Below the pieces are notes generated by a model. It made no database searches and was not told the origin of the DNA. It saw only the letters and a list, made by a program, of their open reading frames with translations. Positions 1-5,147 of a stretch of 7,062 nucleotides of DNA are shown one piece after another. The stretch is from NCBI GenBank assembly GCA_031258665.1, contig JAIRML010000194.1:1-7062 (forward strand). The letters run 5' to 3'. A program made the translations under genes and the position numbers. Numbering within the stretch: position 1 is the stretch's first letter; each line of letters opens with the position of its first letter. The stretch is from Oscillospiraceae bacterium. Lineage in GTDB: Bacteria > Bacillota > Clostridia > Oscillospirales > UBA929.

Positions 1-1
1 C

Positions 2-766
2 AACCACGCCTCCAATCTGGGGGCGCCCATCGCGAAGTCCATCGCCGACGAGGTCGGCGTCAAAGCCTATGTGTACGACCCGGTGACAGTGGACGAGCTC
101 ATCCCGTTGGTCCGGATCACCGGGCTGCCGGAGATCCGGCGCAAGGGCATGGGCCACAACCTGAACATGCGGGCCACGGCGCTGCGCTACGCGAAACAGA
201 TCGGCCGGCCATACAGCGCGCTCACGGTGGCGGTGGCCCACCTGGGCGGGGGAATCACCCTCACGCTGCACCACGAGGGCCGCATCGTCGACATGATCTC
301 GGACGACGAGGGCCCCTTCTCCCCCGAACGCTCGGGGGGGCTGCCGGTTTTCCAAGTGATCGACATGATGGCCGCGAACGGAGGGGACAAGCGGGCCGGC
401 ATGGACCGTGTGCACCACAACGCCGGCCTGGCCGCGCACCTCGGGACCAAGGACGCCCGTGAGGTGGAAAAGCGCATCGCGGCCGGCGACGCGCACGCGC
501 GGCTCGTGTATGAGGCCATGGCGCTGGAGGTGGCCAAGAACATCGCCAAGCTGTCCGTCGTTGTAAACGGCCGGCTCGACGCCATCCTTCTCACCGGTGG
601 CATGGCCCACTCGAAACGCCTGACAGACTGGATCGCGGCCCGCGTCGGGTTCCTCGCGCCGGTGGAGGTGCTGGCGGGGGAAAATGAGATGGAGGCGCTC
701 GCGTTCGGTGCGCTGCGCGTACTGCGCGGCGAGGAGACGGCGCACACATTTAACAAGGTCCCCTGA
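2..766 (+). CDS. buk: Butyrate kinase, 3' part (5' end outside window)
   Basis: Butyrate kinase (acetokinase/ASKHA fold, cytoplasmic) interconverts butyryl-phosphate + ADP with butyrate + ATP, the last step of the phosphotransbutyrylase-kinase route; paralogues act on branched-chain acids. The frame is open from base 2 and gives 254 residues to the TGA. Family signatures seen in order: HASNLGA at the left edge, DPVTVDEL, RITGLPEI, AHLGGGITL (phosphate/ATP binding), DDEGPFSPERSGGLP, HLGTKDAREVE, LTGGMAHSK (adenosine motif), and the C-terminal GENEMEALAFGALRVLRGEE block. The family is about 355 residues long, so roughly 100 N-terminal residues are missing. The usual HALN segment reads HNLN here, so a branched-chain-acid kinase paralogue is possible. 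The usual partner ptb is not in view and would be expected upstream. The next gene on the same strand starts 102 nt downstream, with a repeat in between. Confidence 0.93.
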   Translation, partial: NHASNLGAPIAKSIADEVGVKAYVYDPVTVDELIPLVRITGLPEIRRKGMGHNLNMRATALRYAKQIGRPYSALTVAVAHLGGGITLTLHHEGRIVDMISDDEGPFSPERSGGLPVFQVIDMMAANGGDKRAGMDRVHHNAGLAAHLGTKDAREVEKRIAAGDAHARLVYEAMALEVAKNIAKLSVVVNGRLDAILLTGGMAHSKRLTDWIAARVGFLAPVEVLAGENEMEALAFGALRVLRGEETAHTFNKVP

Positions 767-790
767 CCGCGGTACGGGGGTCGTCTTGCT

Positions 791-851
791 GCCGCGAAGC
801 GGCCGCAAAAAACAAGAACGTGGGTTGCGGGCTGCAGGGGCAGCCCACGTT
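791..851 (+). repeat. Double-hairpin intergenic repeat, copy 1
   Basis: This is the most diverged copy of a repeat also found at 3656-3725, 5190-5258 and, in part, 5261-5300. Hairpin 1 is GCCGC-GAA-GCGGC (791-803). It is followed by an A-rich linker containing AAAAAACAAGAA. Hairpin 2 is GGGCTGC-AGGG-GCAGCCC (829-835 with 840-846). A competing pairing is also perfect: AACGTGGG (817-824) with CCCACGTT (844-851). The upstream GTGGGTTGC can likewise pair with GCAGCCCAC apart from one G-T. The copy ends right at the Shine-Dalgarno region of the first amidohydrolase, so it would lie in that gene's leader. No U-tract follows, so it is not an obvious terminator. Confidence 0.75.
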
Positions 852-852
852 G

Positions 853-868
853 AGAAAGGGGCATCCCC
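853..868 (+). promoter_or_regulatory. Ribosome binding site of first amidohydrolase, inside a mini-hairpin
   Basis: The purine run GAGAAAGGGG ends 7 nt before the ATG at 869 and is the likely Shine-Dalgarno sequence. Its GGGG (858-861) can pair with CCCC (865-868) across a CAT loop directly before the start codon. The second amidohydrolase has a similar arrangement, a GGAGGG followed by a C run before ATG. The 4-bp stem is short, so an effect on translation is only a possibility. Confidence 0.5.
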
Positions 869-1771
869 ATGAGGAGAATCATCGACGCGCACGCGCACCT
901 GGGAGATATTTTTCACGAGAACCGAAACGTCAGCTTTAAAACGAATGTCAAGAAGGGCGACTACGAGGACCGTTTCATCGAGTTGGAGGAGTCCCTGTTC
1001 GAAAAACCGCTCTTCACGGGCGACCCGCGCGACCTGCAGCTCGTCATCGACGGGGGCCAGTTCCGCTGCTGGGAGGCCACGCTGGAAAACACCGCGCGCC
1101 AGATGGACGCGTGCGAGATGGCCGGTATCGTGCTGCTGCCCGTGCTGCCGAACACGACCTTTGAGGAATATCTCGCCGCCTCCAAGCTGGAGCCGCGTCT
1201 CATCCCGTTCACAGCCGCGGACATGACGCTGCCGCCGGACGAGATGACAGCCAAGCTGCGCCGCGACATCGGCCGGGGCGCCAAGGGGTTGAAGCTCCAC
1301 CCTGTCTTGCAGAACGTCCGCCTGACAGACGACCGCATGGCGGCCGCGGCGGAGGTGTTCGCCGCGGCGGACCTGCCGGTGGTGGTCCATGTCGGGGAGG
1401 GGACGTATTATTCCGAGGACAAAAACTACCCCGTGAACTCCAAGTACGGGGCCATGGCGGACTTCTTCTCGTTTGCCCGGGCCCGGAAGGACCAGGTGCT
1501 GGTGGCCGCCCACTGCGCGGCCTACGCGGACGCCCTGATGGAGGGCTGCCGCGGCCTGGAGAATGTCTACGCCGACACCTCGTTTTGCTCGGTGGGTCTG
1601 GCCCGCAAAGCCGTGGACATCATGGGCGCGGACCGCGTGCTGTTTGGCACGGACTATCCCTTTGTCAACGAAAGATTCTGCATCGAGGTCATCGAGAGGG
1701 CCTTTGAGGACGACCCCATCACCAAGGACAAGATCTTCTACGGCAACATCGCGCGCCTGCTGCACCTGTGA
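869..1771 (+). CDS. Amidohydrolase-2 family metal-dependent hydrolase (tandem paralogue 1)
   Basis: A 300-aa TIM-barrel enzyme of the amidohydrolase-2 family (PF04909-like), whose members hydrolyse or decarboxylate carboxylated substrates with a bound metal ion in the cytoplasm. The substrate is not readable from sequence. Visible metal and active-site positions are HAH (His8, His10) after the first strand, GLKLHP (His144), VVVH (His174), AAHC (His215) and FGTDYPF (Asp262), with the late-barrel motif YGNIARLL at 291-298. There is no signal peptide. The start at 869 is supported by the upstream purine run and by the first strand RRIIDAHAH beginning at once. A segment after the HxH motif (DIFHENRN, then FKTN and KKGDYED, residues 13-34) is shared almost exactly with the next gene. 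By eye roughly half of all residues are identical, so the pair arose by duplication. The next gene starts 52 nt after this stop and is probably co-transcribed. Confidence 0.88.
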   Translation: MRRIIDAHAHLGDIFHENRNVSFKTNVKKGDYEDRFIELEESLFEKPLFTGDPRDLQLVIDGGQFRCWEATLENTARQMDACEMAGIVLLPVLPNTTFEEYLAASKLEPRLIPFTAADMTLPPDEMTAKLRRDIGRGAKGLKLHPVLQNVRLTDDRMAAAAEVFAAADLPVVVHVGEGTYYSEDKNYPVNSKYGAMADFFSFARARKDQVLVAAHCAAYADALMEGCRGLENVYADTSFCSVGLARKAVDIMGADRVLFGTDYPFVNERFCIEVIERAFEDDPITKDKIFYGNIARLLHL

Positions 1772-1775
1772 GACG

Positions 1776-1805
1776 CGGTGGGGCGCGCGGCCGTGCGCCC
1801 CACCG
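1776..1805 (+). other. Intercistronic GC-rich hairpin between the two amidohydrolases
   Basis: CGGTGGGGCGC (1776-1786) pairs perfectly with GCGCCCCACCG (1795-1805). Two more pairs, one of them G-T, can shrink the 8-nt loop to GGCC. No T-run follows; the strong Shine-Dalgarno AAGGAGGG (1810-1817) begins 4 nt after the stem. It is therefore more likely an mRNA stability or processing element, or a modulator of translation of the second gene, than a terminator. Confidence 0.7.
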
Positions 1806-1823
1806 GGATAAGGAGGGACCCCC

Positions 1824-2735
1824 ATGGCCAAGCGCATCATCGATTCCCACGCCCACATCGGCGACATCTTCCACGAACGCAGGAACATCACGTTCAAAAC
1901 AAACATCAAAAAAGGCGATTATGAGGACCCGTTCATCGACTGCGAGCGCTCCGGGTACACGGTTCCGCTGATCCCCAAAAAGGTCGAGGATCTGATCCGC
2001 GCCGGCCAGTACCGCAGCTGGGAGTGGACGCTCGAAAACCTGACGAAAGAGCTGGACGAACACCCGGAGGTGGCCGGCATCGTCATGCTGCCCATCTGGC
2101 CGAACCAGACCTTTGAGGAGCACCTGGCCGTGTCGAAGCTCGAACCGCGCGTCATCCCGTTTACGAGTTGTGCGTTCGACATGCCGGTCGGCGAGATGCA
2201 AGACAAGCTGCGCCGCGACATCGCCCTCGGCGCCAAGGGGCTGAAACTGCACCCGACGATCCAAAATGTCCCGCTGGACGACGCGCGCGTCGACGCGGCC
2301 GTGGCCGTGTTCCGCGAGGCCGATCTGCCGGTGCTCACCCACTGCGGCGACAACCCCTACTACACCCCAGACAGCCCTCACAGCCGTGTGAGCACGCCGG
2401 CGTACAGTGAGGTGTCCCGCGTGGTGGACTTCTGCCGCCGGTGGGGCGACGTGAGGATCATTGTGGCCCACTGCTGCGGCTATGTGGAGACATTCTACCC
2501 CATGATACAGGGGCTTTCCCACGTGTATACCGACACCTCCATGTGTTCCGCCGCGCGGATGCGCCGGGGCGTGGAACTGCTGGGCGAAGATAAGATTCTC
2601 TTTGGCACGGACGTGCCCTTCGGCTCCTTTCACTACTCCATTGCCGAGCTGGACCGCGCCTTCCCGGACGCCCCCGAGGTCCTGGACAAAGTGGCCTGCA
2701 CCAACATAGCCTCCCTGCTAAAACTGCGCGTTTGA
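1824..2735 (+). CDS. Amidohydrolase-2 family metal-dependent hydrolase (tandem paralogue 2)
   Basis: A 303-aa paralogue of the preceding gene with the same fold and ligand set: HAH (His9, His11), GLKLHP (His143), LTHCGD (His173), VAHC (His216) and FGTDVPF (Asp263). The start is fixed by a near-consensus AAGGAGGG 6 nt upstream. It has no signal peptide and is predicted cytoplasmic. It keeps the DIFHE-RRN-FKTN-KKGDYED segment (residues 14-35), which marks both proteins as one subfamily. It differs from paralogue 1 after the third metal histidine: CGDNPYYTPDSPHSR (174-188) against VGEGTYYSEDKNYPV (175-189). That loop lies next to the active site in this fold and suggests different substrates or a heteromeric pair. 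It also carries CC at 217-218. A strong terminator starts 15 nt after the stop, so this is the last gene of the unit. The exact reaction cannot be assigned. Confidence 0.88.
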   Translation: MAKRIIDSHAHIGDIFHERRNITFKTNIKKGDYEDPFIDCERSGYTVPLIPKKVEDLIRAGQYRSWEWTLENLTKELDEHPEVAGIVMLPIWPNQTFEEHLAVSKLEPRVIPFTSCAFDMPVGEMQDKLRRDIALGAKGLKLHPTIQNVPLDDARVDAAVAVFREADLPVLTHCGDNPYYTPDSPHSRVSTPAYSEVSRVVDFCRRWGDVRIIVAHCCGYVETFYPMIQGLSHVYTDTSMCSAARMRRGVELLGEDKILFGTDVPFGSFHYSIAELDRAFPDAPEVLDKVACTNIASLLKLRV

Positions 2736-2749
2736 CCCCCAAATACGCG

Positions 2750-2790
2750 CCAAAAAGGCTTGCGGAATGTATGTCCGCAAGCCTTTTTGG
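2750..2790 (+). terminator. Rho-independent terminator, probably bidirectional
   Basis: CCAAAAAGGCTTGCGGA (2750-2766) pairs perfectly over 17 bp with TCCGCAAGCCTTTTTGG (2774-2790) around a 7-nt loop. The GC-rich core is flanked by an A-run on the left and a T-run on the right, so the element has a U-tract on either strand. It lies between the stop of the second amidohydrolase (+) and the stop of the convergent 194-aa gene (-), and can serve both. Confidence 0.92.
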
Positions 2791-2805
2791 GCAACAAAAG
2801 TTCAG

Positions 2806-3390
2806 TCACTTTGTGCGGGCGTTCTTTTCGGCCTTCTCAAAGAATGCCCGCATATCCGCGGAGATCACAGCGACTTCCGCGTCGGCGGAATAGATCATCT
2901 CGCCTTCCGGTATATTCAAAAACCCTCCCTCACTGTCTATGACACACGGAAGCGCGGCAATCCATTGACTGTACACCTGATCATCCGCCAAATCGATAAA
3001 GATAAAAAACCGCAATTCATACCCTTGCGCGTTTGAAAGTTTCTCATAAAACCTCGCGTGGATATATTTCGGCGTATGCAATCTCGAGATGTCTCTGTCC
3101 GTTGGCAGGACAGGTTGTTCGATGCCAATCTTCCCACATGCTTTACGGATTGCGTCAAGATTCATATCATTGACTACCGGAGAGATGGACATCTTCCCGA
3201 TGGCAGAGGAGAAATTGTAATGACTCCACTGCGGCTGATTAAAAAAACGCTTAAAGATGCCGGACATCCCAGTGTCAGAAAGCGTCAGTTTCAATACTAT
3301 AAAAATTCCCATAAATACGACAAACAAACTCAAAAGCACGATCACATATTTCTTATACGCGCTCATCGTTTTCTTAAAATTGCCGCTCAT
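2806..3390 (-). CDS. Membrane-anchored protein of unknown function, 194 aa
   Basis: I do not recognise this family. A basic N-terminus (FKKTMSAYKKY) precedes one hydrophobic helix, about residues 15-35 (YVIVLLSLFVVFMGIF...). It is followed by a 155-residue domain that is probably extracytoplasmic, starting DTGMSGIFKRFFNQPQW. The C-terminal part alternates hydrophobic stretches (LRFFIFIDLAD, EVAVISADMRAFF) and ends with charged residues, like a small soluble alpha/beta domain. There is no lipobox. The ATG at 3388-3390 overlaps the stop of an upstream 42-aa ORF as ATGA, which supports this start despite the lack of a clear Shine-Dalgarno. Met9 (start at 3366) is the alternative. Base composition is visibly AT-richer than the flanking metabolic genes, which suggests transfer or relaxed evolution. 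The gene converges on the amidohydrolase unit and shares its terminator. Confidence 0.75.
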   Translation of the reverse strand: MSGNFKKTMSAYKKYVIVLLSLFVVFMGIFIVLKLTLSDTGMSGIFKRFFNQPQWSHYNFSSAIGKMSISPVVNDMNLDAIRKACGKIGIEQPVLPTDRDISRLHTPKYIHARFYEKLSNAQGYELRFFIFIDLADDQVYSQWIAALPCVIDSEGGFLNIPEGEMIYSADAEVAVISADMRAFFEKAEKNARTK

Positions 3391-3515
3391 ACTACGGGAA
3401 ATTGTTTATAAGCATATGATTGAGCAATCCAAACAAACCCTTGGGATGACCATGACGTCATAGACATCATACCCTGAAGCATAAAATTACCTCGTTTTTC
3501 GTTCGTCTTTTTCAT
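3387..3515 (-). CDS. Small ORF, 42 aa, ATGA-overlapped on both sides
   Basis: ATG at 3515-3513 and TGA at 3389-3387. The protein begins MKKTNEKRGNFMLQ, continues with a Met/Ser/Trp-rich stretch (GMMSMTSWSSQGFVW) and ends AYKQFPVV. I recognise no domain. Its start codon overlaps the stop of the 29-aa ORF and its stop overlaps the start of the 194-aa gene, both as ATGA, a layout typical of translationally coupled genes. It has no strong Shine-Dalgarno of its own; an AAAAGG lies well upstream inside the previous ORF. Alternatively it is the linker part of one ancestral gene (zinc ribbon, linker, membrane helix, outer domain) now broken by frameshifts. Confidence 0.45.
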   Translation of the reverse strand: MKKTNEKRGNFMLQGMMSMTSWSSQGFVWIAQSYAYKQFPVV

Positions 3516-3601
3516 GATGTGACATCACAGCCTTTTGAACATCGCCCCACCTTCCGAAGTCTCCTCAAGGGCGCCCCGCACGCTGTGCATTTTGTCGTCA
3601 T
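3512..3601 (-). CDS. Zinc-ribbon-like micropeptide, 29 aa
   Basis: ATG at 3601-3599 and TGA at 3514-3512. The peptide begins MTTKCTACGAPL, has a basic middle RRLRKVGR and ends CSKGCDVTS. Cysteines 5, 8, 21 and 25 form a CxxC-x12-CxxxC pattern, and the knuckle CTACGAPL is the classic form of small zinc ribbons; the second knuckle has one extra residue compared with the usual CxxC. It is too short for standard gene callers. Support comes from the cysteine pattern, a TATAAT promoter ending 11 nt before the ATG, and the ATGA overlap with the next ORF. The Shine-Dalgarno is poor (GGTGA), and the predicted transcript would start only a few bases before the ATG, so translation could be nearly leaderless. 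A decayed N-terminal domain of a larger protein is the alternative. Confidence 0.5.
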   Translation of the reverse strand: MTTKCTACGAPLRRLRKVGRCSKGCDVTS

Positions 3602-3612
3602 GGTTTCACCAC

Positions 3613-3641
3613 ATTATACAACAACTTTCTAGTAATTTCCA
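3613..3641 (-). promoter_or_regulatory. Predicted sigma-A promoter of the zinc-ribbon/194-aa unit
   Basis: On the - strand, TGGAAA (3641-3636, four of six matches to TTGACA) is followed by a 17-nt spacer and a perfect TATAAT (3618-3613), preceded directly by TG. Transcription would begin near 3606, about five bases before the ATG at 3601. The stretch is AT-rich and carries no other gene. Confidence 0.6.
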
Positions 3642-3655
3642 GCGAATTTATTATA

Positions 3656-3725
3656 TAGTAACTTATGGCCGCGAAGCGGCAATAAAAAACAAGAATTTGG
3701 GTTGTGGGCTGCGGGTGCAGCTCAC
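3656..3725 (+). repeat. Double-hairpin intergenic repeat, copy 2
   Basis: Begins TAGTAACTTATG, then hairpin 1 GCCGC-GAA-GCGGC (3668-3680), the linker AATAAAAAACAAGAATTTGG, and hairpin 2 GTGGGCTGC (3704-3712) with GCAGCTCAC (3717-3725), 9 bp with one G-T. Positions 3656-3712 match the reverse complement of 5202-5258 at 56 of 57 bases. The only difference is in the loop of hairpin 1, so both stems are intact. It lies between the promoter of the - strand small-ORF unit and a + strand gene remnant. Confidence 0.85.
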
Positions 3726-3849
3726 CTTGGGTGTGCCGTACCGCAACAACCTGTACAGCGCGCGCGTGGACCTGGAGGCATACCGGCAGAGTGAGAGCCG
3801 GGCGATGTTTGTAACCGCCGTGTACCGAACGGTACGCACGGTGGTGTGA
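3715..3849 (+). pseudogene. Probable 3' gene remnant, 44 codons
   Basis: The frame from GTG at 3715 to TGA at 3847-3849 reads VQLTLGVPYRNNLYSA, then RVDLEAYRQSESRAMF and VTAVYRTVRTVV. Nearly every codon ends in G or C, as in the real high-GC genes here, although the frame lies in a non-genic gap. There is no ribosome binding site, and its left edge coincides with hairpin 2 of repeat copy 2. This looks like the C-terminal end of a former gene whose 5' part was lost where the repeat now sits. I do not recognise the family. A short expressed ORF starting at the GTG is less likely. A hairpin 6 nt after the stop (3856-3878) could have been its terminator. Confidence 0.35.
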
Positions 3850-3855
3850 GAGGTC

Positions 3856-3878
3856 GGGCGGCCAATGAATGGCCGCCC
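3856..3878. terminator. Strong hairpin, possible terminator without clear U-tract
   Basis: GGGCGGCCA (3856-3864) pairs perfectly over 9 bp with TGGCCGCCC (3870-3878) around ATGAA. Neither side has a T-run, so rho-independent activity is uncertain. It sits between the gene remnant (+) and the stop of the solute-binding protein (-). A second GC-rich palindrome at 3900-3916 (GCGCGGCG and its mirror) and a small dyad CCATTG-T-CAATGG (3931-3943) fill the rest of the gap before that stop. Together they may act as the 3' end of the - strand transcript. Confidence 0.4.
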
Positions 3879-3946
3879 TCCTACTCGATCATTGGGGCAG
3901 CGCGGCGGCGCCGCGCGCCCGGACAGTTGCCCATTGTCAATGGCCG

Positions 3947-5008
3947 CTACGCGCCCTCCCAGTGGAGTGCGGCGTCGCCCGCGGGGATGTCCGCCGGGAC
4001 AAAGTCGTTCGTGTAGATGTCCGTGGGGAGGATGTCCCCCGGACTCCAGAGCCCGATCGTTTCGGAGATCTCGAACCACTTTTCGATGTAAGCGGGGTCG
4101 ATGTTTTTGTTTTCGTCGAAATAGAACGAACTGAGATCCGACGGGTCGAGGTCCAAGAAGTCCGCGACGATCGCCTTGGACTCGTCGATGTTGTTGTTGA
4201 TCCAGACCCGCGCCCGGTACAGCGCGTTGACAAAGCCCTGCACCACCTCCGGGTGCTCCTGAATGAAGTCCTCCCTGAATCCGCGTGTGGAGAGACCGGC
4301 GCCGGGGCTTCCGAACATCTCCCAGGTGTTGAAGATCTCGCGCACCTCCCCGGTCGCCAGCGCGGCGCCCGCGTAGGGCGGGTGGGAGGTGGTGATGTCG
4401 ACCAGCCCCTGCATCAGCGTCTGCTCCAGCGTGCCGGCTTCCAGTGTCACAAACTCGACGCCTTCCGGGTCGAGCCCCCGGCTCTGCACATAGTACTTCA
4501 CATAACCGTCTTCACACGGGTTGATGCGGGTGATGGCCACCTTGTGCCCGACCGCCTCGTCCAGAGACTGGATCGGGCTGTCTTTTTGCACCAGGTAGCG
4601 CACGTGCGTGTACTCCTCGTGGTCGACGATGCCGGTGGTCACGGCGATGGACCGCATGCCGGCCAGCCGCGCCTGCGCCACCACCGGCGGGTGGGATTGG
4701 ACAAAGACATCCACCTCGCCCTGGGTGAGGAGCTGGTGCTCGGTGACGCCCTTGCTCAGCGTGCCGATGTACTCGATCTGAATGCCCTCGTCCCGGAAAA
4801 AGCCCAGCGCGTCCGCCACGTTGAGCTCGTTGAAGCTGGTGATGGTGATCATCCGGAGCGTAAACAGTTCCTCGCCGCCGTCCTGCGTGTCACTGCCCTG
4901 CGCGGCGGGCGGCGAGGTGTCGGCGTTCGCGCCGTTGTTCGCGCAGCCGGGCAGCGCCAACAACAGCGTAAGCGCCAGCAGCCGCGACCACAATTTGACA
5001 TGTCTCAT
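3947..5008 (-). CDS. ABC transporter substrate-binding lipoprotein (TauA/SsuA/NMT1-like)
   Basis: A solute-binding protein that should sit on the outer face of the membrane and deliver a small molecule to an ABC importer. From the ATG at 5008 it has 353 aa. It has a basic start (MRHVKLWSR), a hydrophobic stretch, a lipobox LALPGC with acylated Cys22, and a flexible Asn/Ala/Ser/Gln-rich linker. The mature part shows the family pattern: two lobes, with a strand near ITITSFNEL, the lobe-1 segment GEVDVFVQSHPP, the hinge region DEAVGHKVAITRINP and the later GLVDITTSHPPYAG. A C-terminal helical part contains EHPEVVQGFVNALYRARVWI, typical of TauA/SsuA proteins. The ligand is unknown. No permease or ATPase gene is in the window, so it is an orphan component here. 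The start at 5008 is preferred to the ATG at 5023 because GAGGGG lies 7 nt upstream of it. The gene is divergent from the M20 enzyme. Confidence 0.88.
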   Translation of the reverse strand: MRHVKLWSRLLALTLLLALPGCANNGANADTSPPAAQGSDTQDGGEELFTLRMITITSFNELNVADALGFFRDEGIQIEYIGTLSKGVTEHQLLTQGEVDVFVQSHPPVVAQARLAGMRSIAVTTGIVDHEEYTHVRYLVQKDSPIQSLDEAVGHKVAITRINPCEDGYVKYYVQSRGLDPEGVEFVTLEAGTLEQTLMQGLVDITTSHPPYAGAALATGEVREIFNTWEMFGSPGAGLSTRGFREDFIQEHPEVVQGFVNALYRARVWINNNIDESKAIVADFLDLDPSDLSSFYFDENKNIDPAYIEKWFEISETIGLWSPGDILPTDIYTNDFVPADIPAGDAALHWEGA

Positions 5009-5015
5009 CTTGTTT

Positions 5016-5021
5016 CCCCTC
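5016..5021 (-). promoter_or_regulatory. Ribosome binding site deciding the lipoprotein start
   Basis: On the - strand GAGGGG is 7 nt from the ATG at 5008-5006. The other in-frame ATG (5023-5021) overlaps this motif and has only an AGGA one base away, too close to act as its own site. The mature lipoprotein is the same with either start. Confidence 0.7.
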
Positions 5022-5028
5022 ATTTCCT

Positions 5029-5064
5029 AATACATATTAACTTTATATGTATTATGTATTATGT
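5029..5064 (-). promoter_or_regulatory. AT-rich inverted and tandem repeats in the lipoprotein leader
   Basis: AATACATAT (5029-5037) and ATATGTATT (5045-5053) form a perfect 9-bp inverted repeat with a 7-nt spacer. The unit ATGTATT is also tandemly repeated about 2.6 times (5047-5064). The block lies between the predicted transcription start (near 5062) and the Shine-Dalgarno of the lipoprotein, so it could be an operator-like site or a weak leader hairpin. Confidence 0.5.
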
Positions 5065-5068
5065 TCTC

Positions 5069-5097
5069 ATCATACCGCGCTTCCGCGGATCTGTCAA
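5069..5097 (-). promoter_or_regulatory. Predicted promoter toward the solute-binding lipoprotein
   Basis: On the - strand a perfect TTGACA (5097-5092), a 17-nt spacer and TATGAT (5074-5069, five of six). Transcription would start near 5062, giving a leader of about 54 nt before the ATG at 5008. The spacer contains the dyad TCCGCGGA. The -35 and most of the -10 lie in the left arm of a large inverted repeat, mirrored by the + strand promoter at 5121-5149. Confidence 0.7.
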
Positions 5098-5147
5098 GAG
5101 AGACGCGGCACGCCGGCGGCTTGACAAATCCGCGGAAACGCAGTATG
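5071..5147. repeat. 77-bp near-perfect inverted repeat (28-bp arms, 21-nt centre)
   Basis: The left arm (5071-5098) and the right arm (5120-5147) are reverse complements at 25 of 28 positions. Both arms hold TTCCGCGGAT and, reading outward, TTGACA. The three differences (5076/5142, 5080/5138, 5091/5127) are all C-to-T type and all fall in the 17-nt promoter spacers, sparing the -35 and -10 bases. Each arm is an outward promoter. The element is either a duplicated promoter-operator pair or a palindromic MITE-like insertion that brought promoters with it. Confidence 0.9.

Noticed and set aside
791..803. GCCGC-GAA-GCGGC hairpins as integron attC or IS200/IS605 end sites
   Set aside because: No RYYYAAC-type core sites, no GTAG-type REP tag, and no integrase or TnpA gene in the window.
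1719..2633. A 304-codon open frame on the - strand opposite the second amidohydrolase
   Set aside because: Antisense shadow; the + strand frame has complete metal-ligand motifs and a near-consensus ribosome binding site.
2767..3036. An 89-codon + strand frame after the amidohydrolase terminator
   Set aside because: It starts inside the terminator loop and lies antisense to the 194-aa membrane protein. It has no ribosome binding site or recognisable domain.
3405..3432. TTGGAT-N16-TATAAA on the - strand as a promoter for the 194-aa gene
   Set aside because: It is internal to the 42-aa ORF, would give a leader of only about 8 nt, and the TATAAT promoter upstream of the whole chain is better.
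3445..3468. Imperfect dyad centred on ATGACGTCAT with outer GATG/CATC, first considered an operator
   Set aside because: It lies inside the 42-aa ORF of the coupled - strand chain, so it is better read as coding sequence. It has no second copy near a promoter; a nearby TGATGT-G-ACATCA is likewise in the ORF overlap.
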